64,000 nt of DNA from an uncultured Roseicyclus sp. (GTDB taxonomy: Bacteria > Pseudomonadota > Alphaproteobacteria > Rhodobacterales > Rhodobacteraceae), in assembly GCA_947500415.1 (NCBI GenBank), contig CANMRT010000001.1, positions 460,982 to 524,981 of the forward strand, written 5' to 3'. The position numbers were made by a program, and so were the translations under genes. Shown here in pieces: positions 42,623-51,901 of this stretch; position 1 is the first letter of the stretch, and each line of letters starts with the position of its first letter. The notes below the pieces were generated by a model that saw nothing but the letters and a program-made list of their open reading frames with translations, ran no database searches and was not told the DNA's origin.

Positions 42623-44920
42623 GTGGCAAAAAGCGGCGTGGAAGTGCCACGGCTGGCAGGCGGTCCGGCGGGGTGGGTATCTGTATTGATCCCCGCGGCG
42701 CTTTTCGTCTGGTTTGCTCAGTTCCTTGGCCCCGTCGCGGCGGGTGAGACACCCCTGATCGGGTTCGATTGGGTGCCGTCCATGGGCATCCGTCTTGAGA
42801 TGCTGGTCGACGGTCTGTCGCTGACCTTCGCCCTCCTGATCACCGGCATCGGCACTCTGGTCACGCTGTACACGACCTCCTACCTCGGCAAGCACCCGGA
42901 ATATCCGCGTTTCGTACTCTACTTGATGACCTTCATGGTCGGCATGTTGGGCCTTGTCCTCGCCGACAACTTGATCGCGCTTTTCGTCTTTTGGGAAATC
43001 ACAACGATCTCCTCATACCTTCTGATCGGCTTCACTTCCGATAGCGCGAAATCACGCCGTTCCGCCCTGCAAGCCTTGCTCGTCACCGGCACCGGCGGTC
43101 TCGCGTTTCTGGCCGGCACGATCCTTTTGGGGCAGGCGGCTGGCACCTACTCGCTGGCCGAGATCCGTGGTATGGGCGACGCGATCCGCAACCACGAACA
43201 CTACATCCCGATCTTGATCCTGTTCCTCGCGGGCGCCTTTACCAAGTCGGCGCAATTCCCGTTCCACTTCTGGCTGCCCAACGCCATGGCCGCGCCCACG
43301 CCTGTTTCGGCATACCTGCACTCCGCCACGATGGTGAAAGGCGGCGTCTACCTGATGGCGCGGATGAACCCGACCCTTGGCGGGACCGAGCCCTGGTTCT
43401 GGGCGCTTGTCATTGCAGGCGGCTTCACCACTGTCTTCGCCAGCGTCCTTGCCATCCGCCAGACCGACATCAAACAGGTCCTCGCCTACACGACCCTCAT
43501 GGCCCTCGGCGCGCTGACGCTGTTCATCGGCGCGGGCTCCTCGGATGCGATCAAGGCTGCGATGATTTTCCTTGTCGTCCATTCGCTCTACAAGGCCGCA
43601 CTCTTCCTGATGATCGGCATCGTCGACCATGAAACCGGCACCCGAGAGGTCGCCGACCTGCGCGGCCTCGCCCGCAAAATGCCCGTGACGTTCCTCGCAG
43701 GTGCGCTCGCCGCCATCTCCATGGCTGGCATCCCGCCCTTCTTCGGCTTCATCGGCAAGGAATTCCTCTACAAAGCGGGGCTAGAGGCCACCACCGCGCA
43801 ACTCTGGATCACCGGCACCATCTTCGCCGCCTCCGTCCTGATGTTCGTCGCCGCTGGCATCGCCGTCGCGCGGCCGTTCCTGGGCAGCCTCCCCGAGAAG
43901 TTCAAAGACGTCCACGAAGGCCCCTGGCCCATGTGGATCGGCCCCTTCATTCTGGGCGCCCTGTCGCTTTTCTTCGGTATCTACTCCGACATTCCCGAAT
44001 TCTGGATGGTCGGCCCCGCCACGGACGCGGTCTACGGTTCCGATGTCTCCGTCGATCTCTACCTCTTCCGCGAGGTCAACGCGGCCTTCATCCTGTCAAT
44101 GATCACTTTCGGCGTGGGCTTCATCCTCTACCTTATGCACGCCCGCATCCGTGACGCGCTCGCCGCGATCATCCAGGCCAATCCACTCAAATTCGACCCC
44201 GGCTGGGATCGCACGCTCGACGGCGTCAAAGCACTGGCTGAATTTCAGACGCGCCACCTGCAATCCGGGGTGCTGACCCGCTACGTCTTCATCATCTTCG
44301 CGACCTTTGCCGTCACGACCGGTTTCACCCTCTGGGCGCAGGACGCGCTGAACTTCCAGCTCGACATCGCCGCCGAGCTTGACGGGCTGGAGTTCAAGCA
44401 CTGGGCCGTCCTGGTCTTCATCACCGCGGGCGCGATCCTGACCGCGCTGACCGGCTCGCGCATGACCGCCATCGCTGCCCTTGGCGTCGTGGGCATCGGC
44501 GTGGCGCTTCTTTTCATCATGTTCTCCGCCCCCGATGTCGCCATCACCCAGCTGCTGGTCGAAACACTCGTCGTCGTCCTCGTTGCCGTCGCCATGTTGA
44601 AACTGCCGCACCTCGGCGTGCGGACGTCCGAGCCGAACCGCCCCGTCCACGCCATGCTCTCCATCGCTGTTGGCACCGTCACCACGCTCGTCCTTGTCGC
44701 CGTCCTGCAAACCGACCTCGACCTGCGCCTGACCGAGTATTTCAACGCGACCTCCTATTATGAGGCCTTCGGCTCCAACATCGTGAACGTCATCCTTGTG
44801 GACTTCCGCGCGCTTGATACCTTCGGCGAAATCGCAGTCGTCGTCATCGCGGCCCTCTCCGCCTACGCCCTTCTGCGCGGCACACGCTACGGCTCCATCC
44901 GCGAAGAGGAGGACCGCTAA
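42623..44920 (+). CDS. mrpA: Na+/H+ antiporter subunit A (MrpA/PhaA)
   Basis: 765 residues from GTG 42623, with AGGGAC about ten bases upstream. The protein is a long membrane protein related to NuoL: LFVFWEITTISSYLLIGF, FTKSAQFPFHFWLPNAMAAPTPVSAYLHSATMVKGGVYLMARM and KAALFLMIGIVDHETGTREV are conserved proton-channel segments. The C-terminal third has the additional MrpA domain (LFIMFSAPDVAITQLLVETLVVVLVAVAMLKLP). It is the first gene of a complete seven-subunit antiporter that expels Na+ (or K+) in exchange for H+ and supports pH and salt tolerance, as expected in a marine bacterium. Confidence 0.95.
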   Translation: MAKSGVEVPRLAGGPAGWVSVLIPAALFVWFAQFLGPVAAGETPLIGFDWVPSMGIRLEMLVDGLSLTFALLITGIGTLVTLYTTSYLGKHPEYPRFVLYLMTFMVGMLGLVLADNLIALFVFWEITTISSYLLIGFTSDSAKSRRSALQALLVTGTGGLAFLAGTILLGQAAGTYSLAEIRGMGDAIRNHEHYIPILILFLAGAFTKSAQFPFHFWLPNAMAAPTPVSAYLHSATMVKGGVYLMARMNPTLGGTEPWFWALVIAGGFTTVFASVLAIRQTDIKQVLAYTTLMALGALTLFIGAGSSDAIKAAMIFLVVHSLYKAALFLMIGIVDHETGTREVADLRGLARKMPVTFLAGALAAISMAGIPPFFGFIGKEFLYKAGLEATTAQLWITGTIFAASVLMFVAAGIAVARPFLGSLPEKFKDVHEGPWPMWIGPFILGALSLFFGIYSDIPEFWMVGPATDAVYGSDVSVDLYLFREVNAAFILSMITFGVGFILYLMHARIRDALAAIIQANPLKFDPGWDRTLDGVKALAEFQTRHLQSGVLTRYVFIIFATFAVTTGFTLWAQDALNFQLDIAAELDGLEFKHWAVLVFITAGAILTALTGSRMTAIAALGVVGIGVALLFIMFSAPDVAITQLLVETLVVVLVAVAMLKLPHLGVRTSEPNRPVHAMLSIAVGTVTTLVLVAVLQTDLDLRLTEYFNATSYYEAFGSNIVNVILVDFRALDTFGEIAVVVIAALSAYALLRGTRYGSIREEEDR

Positions 44921-45343
44921 ATGATGAATTCCATCATCCTCAACGCGGCCACCCGCCTTCTGGTGGCGCTGCTGCTGCTCTTCTCGGTCTATATGCTTCT
45001 GCGCGGTCACAACCTGCCCGGCGGCGGCTTCATCGGGGGCCTTATCGGCTCCACCGGCTTCATCCTCTATGCCATCGCCCAAGGTCCCACCGCCTGCCGC
45101 AAAGCCCTGAATTTCGAGCCGCAGAACATCGCGATGGTCGGCCTCGGCATCGCGCTTGCCGCTGGCGTCTATCCGGTCTTTTTCAACGACGCTTTCTTCA
45201 CCGGCCAATGGTGGTTCATCGGTGACCGCTCCACAGGTGATTACATTCCGATCTCGTCCGTGCTTGTCTTCGACATCGGCGTCTACCTCGTCGTATTCGG
45301 CGCGATCCTTACCCTTGTCCTCGCGCTGGAGGATGAAGTCTGA
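44921..45343 (+). CDS. mrpB: Na+/H+ antiporter subunit B (MrpB)
   Basis: 140 residues, immediately after mrpA. LFSVYMLLRGHNLPGGGFIGGLIGSTGFILYAIAQG is the conserved MnhB motif with the GHNxPGGGF loop; three further membrane helices follow. The stop overlaps the mrpC start by one base (TGATG). It is a structural subunit of the hetero-oligomeric Mrp complex. Confidence 0.95.
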   Translation: MMNSIILNAATRLLVALLLLFSVYMLLRGHNLPGGGFIGGLIGSTGFILYAIAQGPTACRKALNFEPQNIAMVGLGIALAAGVYPVFFNDAFFTGQWWFIGDRSTGDYIPISSVLVFDIGVYLVVFGAILTLVLALEDEV

Positions 45344-45759
45344 TGGAACTCCTCGTCGCTCTCATGGTCGGTGTCCTTGTCGCCGCGTCGGTCCACCTGA
45401 TGCTGGCCCGCAACGTACTGCGCTTCATCTTCGGCCTTGTGCTGATCTCGAACGCCGCGAACCTCACGATCTTTGTCTCCGGTCGCCTGACGCCCGAAAG
45501 CCCGCCGCTCATCCCCGAGGGTGCGACCACCCCCGTGGCCGACGCCGCCAACGCCCTGCCACAGGCGCTGGTGCTGACGGCAATCGTGATCGGCTTCGGC
45601 CTTTTCGCCTTTGCCCTCACGCTGGTCTACCGCACCTACCAGAACCTCGGCACGCTGAACTCCGATGAGATGCGTCTCGCCGAACCTCGCCCGGCCAAGC
45701 CCGCCAGGGCCATTGAAACCGACTCCAAAACCTACATCGCGCGAGACACCCAATCATGA
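45343..45759 (+). CDS. mrpC: Na+/H+ antiporter subunit C (MrpC)
   Basis: 138 residues related to NuoK, with three membrane helices (LVALMVGVLVAASVHLMLARNVLRFIFGLVLISNAANLTIF, ALVLTAIVIGFGLFAFALTLVYRTY) and the conserved DALPQALVLTAIVIG-like segment (NALPQALVLTAIVIG). A hydrophilic tail extends about 30 residues. It overlaps mrpD by ATGA. Confidence 0.95.
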   Translation: MELLVALMVGVLVAASVHLMLARNVLRFIFGLVLISNAANLTIFVSGRLTPESPPLIPEGATTPVADAANALPQALVLTAIVIGFGLFAFALTLVYRTYQNLGTLNSDEMRLAEPRPAKPARAIETDSKTYIARDTQS

Positions 45760-47267
45760 GCTGGATCCTCGCCACCCCCATCATCATCCCGTTCGCCACG
45801 GCGGTGCTGGCCTTCCTCTTCCGCCATGGGCCGGAAGGCCGCTGGATCTCCGTGCTTGGCTCGGCTGGCCTTCTGATCGCCTCGGTGATCCTCATGGTCG
45901 AAGTCCTCGACCAGGGCGTTGTCGCGGCCCAAATGGGCCAATGGGCCGCCCCCTTCGGCATCACGCTGGTGGCCGATCTGCTGTCGGCCGTCATGGTGGT
46001 CATCACCGGTATCACCGGCCTGGCCGTCGCCATCTACGCGCTGGCTGACGTCGAAGAACGCAAGGAACAACTGGGCTACCACGCCCTCTACCAAGTCCTC
46101 CTCGCGGGCGTCTGTGGGGCTTTCCTGACCGGCGACCTCTTCAACCTCTACGTCTGGTTCGAGGTCATGCTGATCTCGTCCTTCGGCCTCCTGATCCTCG
46201 GCGGCCAGCGTCAGCAGCTCGACGGCGGCATCAAATATGTGACGCTGAACCTGATCTCGACGATCCTGTTCCTCAGCGGTGTGGGCCTCCTCTACGGTAT
46301 GACCGGCACCCTCAACATGGCAGACCTGCACGGCGCGGTGCAGGAGGTTGAAAACCCCGGCCTCCTCGTCGTCATCGCCGTCATGTTCATGATCGCCTTC
46401 GGCGTGAAAGCGGCCGTCTTCCCGCTCTTCTTCTGGCTCCCGGCCAGCTACCACACGCCCGCCATCAGCGTTTCGGCCATTTTCGCAGGACTCCTCACGA
46501 AGGTCGGCGTCTACGCCCTCATCCGCATGTTCACGCTCGTCTTCACGACGGACGTGGCCTACACCCACACGATCTTACTCTGGGTCGCGGGCTTCACTAT
46601 GGTTACGGGCGTTCTTGGCGCCGCCGCGATGAACGATTTCCGCCGCATCCTTTCGTTCCACATCGTCAGCCAGATCGGCTACATGATCCTCGGCTTGGCC
46701 CTCTTCACGCCGCTCGCTCTGGTCGGTGCCGTCTTCTACCTTGTCCACCACATCATCGTGAAAGCGAACCTCTTCCTCGTCGCGGGCGTCGCCCGCCGCA
46801 TCGCGGGCTCAACCGAGCTCAGCCAGATCGGCGGTCTCTACAAAACGGCACCGCTCCTGGCGCTCCTCTTCCTGATCCCGGCGTTCTCTCTTGCGGGCTT
46901 TCCACCGCTCTCTGGCTTTTGGGCCAAGTTCGTTTTGATCAAAGCGGCCCTCGAAGACGGCGGCTATGTTATCGCCGCCGTGGCGCTGATCGTGGGCCTG
47001 CTCACGATTTATTCCATGACCAAAATCTGGGGCAACGCCTTCTGGAAGCCGCATCCTGCAGGCCTCCAGCCGCGCCTTTCCAGCCTGCCAGCCAAAGACC
47101 GCGCGGCCTTGCTCACCCCCATCGCGGCGCTGGCCATCCTGACCTGCATCATCGGCCTCTTCCCCGAGCCCTTCATTCAATTCGCCACCCGCTCGGCTGA
47201 GCAGCTCCTGAACCCCGAAATCTACGTGCAAACCGTCCTCGGCGCCGCCTCGGAGGCCACGCAATGA
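45756..47267 (+). CDS. mrpD: Na+/H+ antiporter subunit D (MrpD)
   Basis: 503 residues, NuoM/NuoN-like membrane protein. LFNLYVWFEVMLISSFGLLILGG, FMIAFGVKAAVFPLFFWLPASYHTPAISVSAIFAGLLTKVGVYALIRMFTLVF and ILSFHIVSQIGYMILGLALFTP are the antiporter-type segments with the buried glutamate and lysines used in proton movement. The start overlaps mrpC and the stop overlaps mrpE by four bases each. Confidence 0.95.
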   Translation: MSWILATPIIIPFATAVLAFLFRHGPEGRWISVLGSAGLLIASVILMVEVLDQGVVAAQMGQWAAPFGITLVADLLSAVMVVITGITGLAVAIYALADVEERKEQLGYHALYQVLLAGVCGAFLTGDLFNLYVWFEVMLISSFGLLILGGQRQQLDGGIKYVTLNLISTILFLSGVGLLYGMTGTLNMADLHGAVQEVENPGLLVVIAVMFMIAFGVKAAVFPLFFWLPASYHTPAISVSAIFAGLLTKVGVYALIRMFTLVFTTDVAYTHTILLWVAGFTMVTGVLGAAAMNDFRRILSFHIVSQIGYMILGLALFTPLALVGAVFYLVHHIIVKANLFLVAGVARRIAGSTELSQIGGLYKTAPLLALLFLIPAFSLAGFPPLSGFWAKFVLIKAALEDGGYVIAAVALIVGLLTIYSMTKIWGNAFWKPHPAGLQPRLSSLPAKDRAALLTPIAALAILTCIIGLFPEPFIQFATRSAEQLLNPEIYVQTVLGAASEATQ

Positions 47268-47740
47268 ACATCTTCGGCCTCAACATCGCCCTCGCCGTCG
47301 CTTGGGCCGCCCTGACGGGGGAGATCACCCTCCCGAACCTCCTCGTCGGCTTCGCCCTCGGCTCTGCGGCTCTCTTCGTGACGCGCCCACTTTTCCCGGG
47401 GAGTGAGCGCTATTTCAAACGGACCGGCCGCTGGATCCGCCTACTCATCACCTTCCTGTGGGAACTTGTCGTGTCATCCGTACAGGTCGTTTGGGACGTG
47501 CTCACACCCCAGCACATGGCACGCCCCGGCATCGTCTCCGTTCCCCTCGACGTGAAGGATGAGATGGCCGTGCTGGTCCTGACCAACTACATCTCACTCA
47601 CCCCCGGTACGCTCAGTCTTGACGTGACCGAAGATTGCAACACGCTCTACATCCACGCCATGTTCGCGGATGACCCAGATGAAATCCGCCGCCAGATCAA
47701 GGAAGGCGTTGAGCGTCGCGTGAAGGAGGCCATGGAATGA
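47264..47740 (+). CDS. mrpE: Na+/H+ antiporter subunit E (MrpE)
   Basis: 158 residues, with two N-terminal membrane helices (NIALAVAWAALTGEITLPNLLVGFALGSAALF, RLLITFLWELVVSSVQVVWDVL) and a cytoplasmic domain carrying the MrpE signature VLTNYISLTPGTLSLDVTEDCNTLYIHAMF. Overlaps mrpD and mrpF by ATGA. Confidence 0.95.
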   Translation: MNIFGLNIALAVAWAALTGEITLPNLLVGFALGSAALFVTRPLFPGSERYFKRTGRWIRLLITFLWELVVSSVQVVWDVLTPQHMARPGIVSVPLDVKDEMAVLVLTNYISLTPGTLSLDVTEDCNTLYIHAMFADDPDEIRRQIKEGVERRVKEAME

Positions 47741-48066
47741 GTCCCATCCTATCCACCGCAGTCGATATCTCCTTCATCCTCGTGATGCTGGGCGTGGTCG
47801 GCGGTTTCATCCGCCTCGTGAAAGGCCCAAGCCTGCCGGACCGTGTCGTTGCGCTCGACATGATGACCGTCCTGATCGTCAGCTTCTGCGGCCTCTACGC
47901 GATCCTGTCCGAGCAAACCGCCTTCGTAGACGTCGCCATCGTCGTCGCCGTTATCGGCTTCCTGGCGACCGTAGCACTCGCCCGCTACGTCGAGCGTCGG
48001 CAGCACCGCTATGACGGCTCCACCCCCATCACCGCGCCCGGTGCGAAGAAGGAGGGCGCGGAATGA
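47737..48066 (+). CDS. mrpF: Na+/H+ antiporter subunit F (MrpF)
   Basis: 109 residues with three membrane helices; GFIRLVKGPSLPDRVVALDMMTVLIVSFCGLYAIL is the conserved MrpF segment. The C-terminal tail (RRQHRYDGSTPITAPGAKKEG) is longer than in Bacillus. Overlaps mrpG by ATGA. Confidence 0.95.
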   Translation: MSPILSTAVDISFILVMLGVVGGFIRLVKGPSLPDRVVALDMMTVLIVSFCGLYAILSEQTAFVDVAIVVAVIGFLATVALARYVERRQHRYDGSTPITAPGAKKEGAE

Positions 48067-48395
48067 TCGTCGAATATATCCTCGCGGGTCTCATTATCCT
48101 CGGCGGATTCTTCTGCTTCGTCGCGGGCCTTGGCGTGTTGCGTCTGCCCGATGTGCTGATCCGCATGCATGCCTCCACCAAGGCGGGCACCCTCGGCTCG
48201 GGCCTGATCCTGATCGCGGTCGCCGTCTTCTTCGCTGACACCGGTACGATCACCCGCGCGGTGGCCACGATCCTCTTCCTTCTGATAACCGCACCGGTCG
48301 CCGCCCACATGATTGGACGCGCCGCGTTCCGGTCGCGTGTTCCACTGTGGAACACCACCGTCGAAGAGGGCGCGGAAGAGAAGCTGTCGCGCTAA
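48063..48395 (+). CDS. mrpG: Na+/H+ antiporter subunit G (MrpG)
   Basis: 110 residues with three membrane helices and the PhaG/MnhG motif FFCFVAGLGVLRLPDVLIRMHASTKAGTLGSGLILIAV. This is the last gene of the mrp operon; the dyad array at 48415-48514 begins 19 bases after its stop. Confidence 0.95.
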   Translation: MIVEYILAGLIILGGFFCFVAGLGVLRLPDVLIRMHASTKAGTLGSGLILIAVAVFFADTGTITRAVATILFLLITAPVAAHMIGRAAFRSRVPLWNTTVEEGAEEKLSR

Positions 48396-48414
48396 AGCCC
48401 CACGGTCCAATGTA

Positions 48415-48514
48415 ACCGACTGACCGCGTTTTTTCGGCGGCTCGAAACTATCACCATATGGTTGCAATTTTCGCGAAAAGAGTGACCATCTGGGTGCATT
48501 TGTAACCAGATGGT
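48415..48514. repeat. Second array of short dyads, downstream of mrpG
   Basis: Four related units with consensus TGNNACC-ANNT-GGTNGCA and a T-rich tail have centres at 48419.5, 48457.5, 48489.5 and 48509.5, giving intervals of 38, 32 and 20 bases. The second contains the perfect ACCATATGGT. The third and fourth also pair with each other: GACCATCTGG (48484-48493) and CCAGATGGTC (48506-48515) form a perfect 10-base stem. The first unit is the most degenerate. Relative to the upstream gene, order and spacing match the array at 12136-12247. It lies between convergent genes, so it is not an obvious promoter; it may contribute to transcript ending. Confidence 0.7.
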
Positions 48515-48525
48515 CGCACTTTGGA

Positions 48526-49335
48526 TCAGGTCTGCAGAAAATCGTGCCGCCCGTCCGTGCGGATTGCACAGGCCGTCAATCGCCCGCTTTTCCACGCCGC
48601 AGTATCCGTCGCGATCCGCCCCTCAACAGCCAGCGGAGCGTCCATTTCGGTGTGCCCATGGGCAATCCAGACATCGTCCCCGCGTGAGGCGGAGTCGAAT
48701 TCAGGATGCCCCCAAAGCAGCACCCGCGCCGTCTGATCTTCCATCGCGTGCCCCGGATCGGCACCTGCATGAACGACCCAAAGATTACCTGAGGTCCAAG
48801 ACAGTGGCAGGTTTTCCAGCCACTCCTGCGTGGATTTCGGCAGGCGGCGGCGCAGGGAATGGGCGGCGGCCGGGAAGGCATCATACTCTGGTGTGTCTTC
48901 CAGATCTGCCGTTGCCACGCCGAAACTGCGCAGCGTTTCTGCCGCACCCGCGCGCAGCCATCGCGGCCCGCGCGTCGTGGGATCTGCAAGGAAATCCAAC
49001 AACATACGCTCGTGGTTGCCCATCAGGCATACGACATTGTCGGGGAAACTTTCCTGCAATTCCTGCATACGTTGCAGGACGACCGCGCTGTCCGGTCCAA
49101 GGTCAATATAGTCTCCCACAAAGACCAGTTTCGGGTCGGTGGCCGAAGTGCCGCCGATGTGGGCGTCGATCAGTTCAAGCATCAACTCCAACAGGTCAGC
49201 GCGCCCGTGGATGTCGCCAATCACATAGGTCTGCTGCTCAGGGCACGGCAGATCCTGCGCCACCGCGACCGGTGCCTGCTCTGCCTTTTTGCCCTGTTTG
49301 TTGCGCCCCAGAAGGGATTTGACCGACCTCAACAT
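48526..49335 (-). CDS. Metallophosphoesterase / PPP-type serine-threonine phosphatase-like protein
   Basis: 269 residues. The metal-binding motifs of the calcineurin-like family appear in order: YVIGDIHGRADLL (Asp41, His43), FVGDYIDLGPDS, CLMGNHERMLLDFL, then VVHAGADPGHAME and WIAHGHTEMDAP with the late histidines. The size matches bacterial PPP-type phosphatases such as PrpA and ApaH-like enzymes. Cytoplasmic; substrate could be a phosphoprotein or dinucleotide. It is monocistronic, ending tail-to-tail with mrpG. Confidence 0.88.
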   Translation of the reverse strand: MLRSVKSLLGRNKQGKKAEQAPVAVAQDLPCPEQQTYVIGDIHGRADLLELMLELIDAHIGGTSATDPKLVFVGDYIDLGPDSAVVLQRMQELQESFPDNVVCLMGNHERMLLDFLADPTTRGPRWLRAGAAETLRSFGVATADLEDTPEYDAFPAAAHSLRRRLPKSTQEWLENLPLSWTSGNLWVVHAGADPGHAMEDQTARVLLWGHPEFDSASRGDDVWIAHGHTEMDAPLAVEGRIATDTAAWKSGRLTACAIRTDGRHDFLQT

Positions 49336-49381
49336 GCCCTAACAGGTGCGGTCTTGGGCGCTGTTTGGCAAGAGGAAAGCC

Positions 49382-51901
49382 TCAATCCTGCGCCCTTAGA
49401 ATACGGGCAGGCCGCACACCAAGCGGGCGCCAAGCAAAAGCAAGCCCCGACAGCAGCGTCGCGAGTGCGCCACCAAGCACGATTGCGCCCGCAGAATAAG
49501 GCTCAAATACATAATCCGTGTCCATCACAAAGGTCATCACGGCCCATCCGCCAAGCGCCCCTGCCAGGATCGCCACAAGCCCCGCCGCCGCCCCCATAAG
49601 CGCCGCGCGCAGGGCGAATGACCGCAGGATCAACCCGCGAGAGGCCCCCAGTGTCTTCAGTACCGCCGCCTCAAACACACGGCCCCGCTCACCCACCGCT
49701 GCCGCGCCAATCAATACGATGAACCCGGTCAAAAGCGTGGCCAAAGCGGCGTATGAGGTTGCAGAGGCGATCCCGCGCAAGGCTTCCGCCACTTGATCCA
49801 AAGCGTCCCGCACGCGGATCGCGGTGATATTGGGCGCGTCCCCCGCCACGTCACGCAGGATCTGCGCCTCGGCCTCTTCCTCGGCGTAGACGGTCGCGAT
49901 GTGTGTGTGCGGCGCGCCCGCGAGAGCGGCGGCGTTCATCGTGACGATGAAGCCTATCCCTGCGTTTTCAAAGGAAACATCGCGCAGGGCGGCGATGCGG
50001 GCGGTGAAGTCGCGGCCCAGGATATTCACGGTGATCGTGTCACCAATGCCGATCCCGATCTCCAACGCTTCTTCCGCGGCGAACGCCACCAAGGGCTCGC
50101 CCGTGTAATCATCGGGCCACCATTCGCCCGCAACGATTTCATCCGCTGGCGGAGCCTCGGCCATATAGGTCACGCCCCGGTCGCCCTGAATAACCCAGTG
50201 ATCGCCGGCCACGTCTTGTGCCCGTTCGCCGTTGATCTGCGTGATAACACCGCGCAGCATCGGGGCGGTTTCGACCCGGCTGACTTGAGGATCGCCCTCG
50301 ACACGATCGAGGAAGGGAGCCAGCTGATCTGGTTGAATATCAACAAAAAAGTACGACGGCGCGACATCCGGTAGGTCTCGTTGAATCGCACTGCGCAGGT
50401 TCGTGTCGATCTGCCCTACGGTCGCCAGAACGGACAAGCCAAGACCAAGCGACAGCACCACGGATGTCGCCTCTGACCCCGGCCCACCAATGGCCCCAAG
50501 CGTCGTGCGCAGAACCGTGCGGCCCCTTACCAATCGGCTCCGCGCCGCCGCACGTGACAGAACACGGATCAGGAGCGCTGCGAGCCCAAGGATCAGCAGC
50601 GACCCAAGAATCCCGCCTGCCGTGCCAAGCGCGAGTGTGGGAATGCCAGAAAGAGCGACGGCCGCCCAGATGAGCGCGGCGGACAGCGCAAGGATCACAA
50701 CCAGATACGGCCACCGAGGCCACCCGCGCGTCGGTGCGGTGGCGTCCCGGAACAGGGCTGCGGCACGGACGCTTTCGGTGCGCGCCAGCGGCCATAGCGT
50801 GAAGATCAGCGCGGCCAGCACGCCGTAGAGAGCGGCCTCCGCCAGCGGGGCTGGGTAGACGCTTATTGCAACCGGTACGGGCAAGCGGGCTTCGATGAGC
50901 GGACCCAAAGCGATTGGAGCCAGCGCGCCAAGCGCAAGGCCGAGGGCAAGCCCGACTAGTGTCAGCAAACCCACTTGCAGGAAATAGGCCGCGAAGATCG
51001 TCCGGCTTTCTGCGCCAAGCGTCTTGAGCGTCGCAATGGTTGCAGTCTTCCCATCCAAGTAAGCGCGCACGGCGGCGGCAATGCCAACACCGCCCACCGC
51101 CAAACCGGCGAGGCCCACCAGCACCAGAAAGGCCCCGATCCGTTCGATAAATTCGGCAATCCCCGGTGCGCCGTTGCGGGCATCGCGCCAACGGGCGCCA
51201 CTGGCCTCGAACACCTGCGCCTCGGTTTCAAGGGCAGCGAGGTCGGTGCCCTCGGGAAGGGCGAGGCGGTATTGGCTTTCGTAGAGCGTGCCCGGCTGGA
51301 TCAGGCCAGAGCCTTCCAGGCCCTCCAGCGACACGATGGTCCTCGGGCCAAGCCCAAAGCCCGAGGCTGCGCCGTCGGGTTCCTCGGTCAACGCCGCGCG
51401 AAGCTCAAACGCCTGTACGCCCAAGGTGAATGTATCGCCCACGGACAGCGCGAGCCGGTCCATCAACAGCGGTGCCATGACGGCGCCGGGCAGATCACGC
51501 ATTTCCAACGCCTCGGCCATCGGCATCGGCGGGTCCAGCCCTGCTTCGCCATACAGCGGCCAGGCACCATCCACGCCGCGCACCTGCGTCAGGCCGCGCT
51601 CCATCGGGTCGCGGTCGACCACGACCATGGAGCGGAAATCGACGGATTCGGACACCGCCTCGGCCACGCTGTCCATAAAGGCGCGTTCCTCCGGCTCGGC
51701 AAAACGGTAGGTGAATGACATCTCGGCGTCGCCGCCAAGGATTACCGCCCCCTCCCGTGCCATGCCTTCTTCGATAGAGACGCGGACCGAGCCTACGGCG
51801 GCAATCGCGCCCACGCCAAGCGCCAGACAGGCGAGAAACACGCGGAACCCGCGTAGGCCGCCACGCAACTCGCGTCGTGCGATCCGAAAGGCAATGCTCA
51901 C
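49382..51901 (-). CDS. ABC transporter permease, FtsX/YbbP-like
   Basis: 839 residues with the YbbP layout: an N-terminal helix (FRVFLACLALGVGAIAAVGSVRVSIEEGMAREG), a large periplasmic domain (about 45-250), two FtsX cores (FLVLVGLAGLAVGGVGIAAAVRAYLDGKTATIATLKTLGAESRTIF, and near the C-terminus FIVLIGAAAVGERGRVFEAAVLKTLGASRGLILRSF) and a second periplasmic domain (about 500-690). It pairs with the ATPase encoded two genes upstream. Related systems (YbbAP, LolCDE, MacB) move lipophilic molecules or act mechanically from the inner membrane rather than importing solutes. Its start overlaps the preceding small gene by ATGA. Confidence 0.9.
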   Translation of the reverse strand: MSIAFRIARRELRGGLRGFRVFLACLALGVGAIAAVGSVRVSIEEGMAREGAVILGGDAEMSFTYRFAEPEERAFMDSVAEAVSESVDFRSMVVVDRDPMERGLTQVRGVDGAWPLYGEAGLDPPMPMAEALEMRDLPGAVMAPLLMDRLALSVGDTFTLGVQAFELRAALTEEPDGAASGFGLGPRTIVSLEGLEGSGLIQPGTLYESQYRLALPEGTDLAALETEAQVFEASGARWRDARNGAPGIAEFIERIGAFLVLVGLAGLAVGGVGIAAAVRAYLDGKTATIATLKTLGAESRTIFAAYFLQVGLLTLVGLALGLALGALAPIALGPLIEARLPVPVAISVYPAPLAEAALYGVLAALIFTLWPLARTESVRAAALFRDATAPTRGWPRWPYLVVILALSAALIWAAVALSGIPTLALGTAGGILGSLLILGLAALLIRVLSRAAARSRLVRGRTVLRTTLGAIGGPGSEATSVVLSLGLGLSVLATVGQIDTNLRSAIQRDLPDVAPSYFFVDIQPDQLAPFLDRVEGDPQVSRVETAPMLRGVITQINGERAQDVAGDHWVIQGDRGVTYMAEAPPADEIVAGEWWPDDYTGEPLVAFAAEEALEIGIGIGDTITVNILGRDFTARIAALRDVSFENAGIGFIVTMNAAALAGAPHTHIATVYAEEEAEAQILRDVAGDAPNITAIRVRDALDQVAEALRGIASATSYAALATLLTGFIVLIGAAAVGERGRVFEAAVLKTLGASRGLILRSFALRAALMGAAAGLVAILAGALGGWAVMTFVMDTDYVFEPYSAGAIVLGGALATLLSGLAFAWRPLGVRPARILRAQD

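Noticed and set aside
44096-45208. 370-codon open frame on the minus strand
   Set aside because: Antisense to mrpA and mrpB; Asp/Gly/Lys-rich shadow with no recognisable feature.
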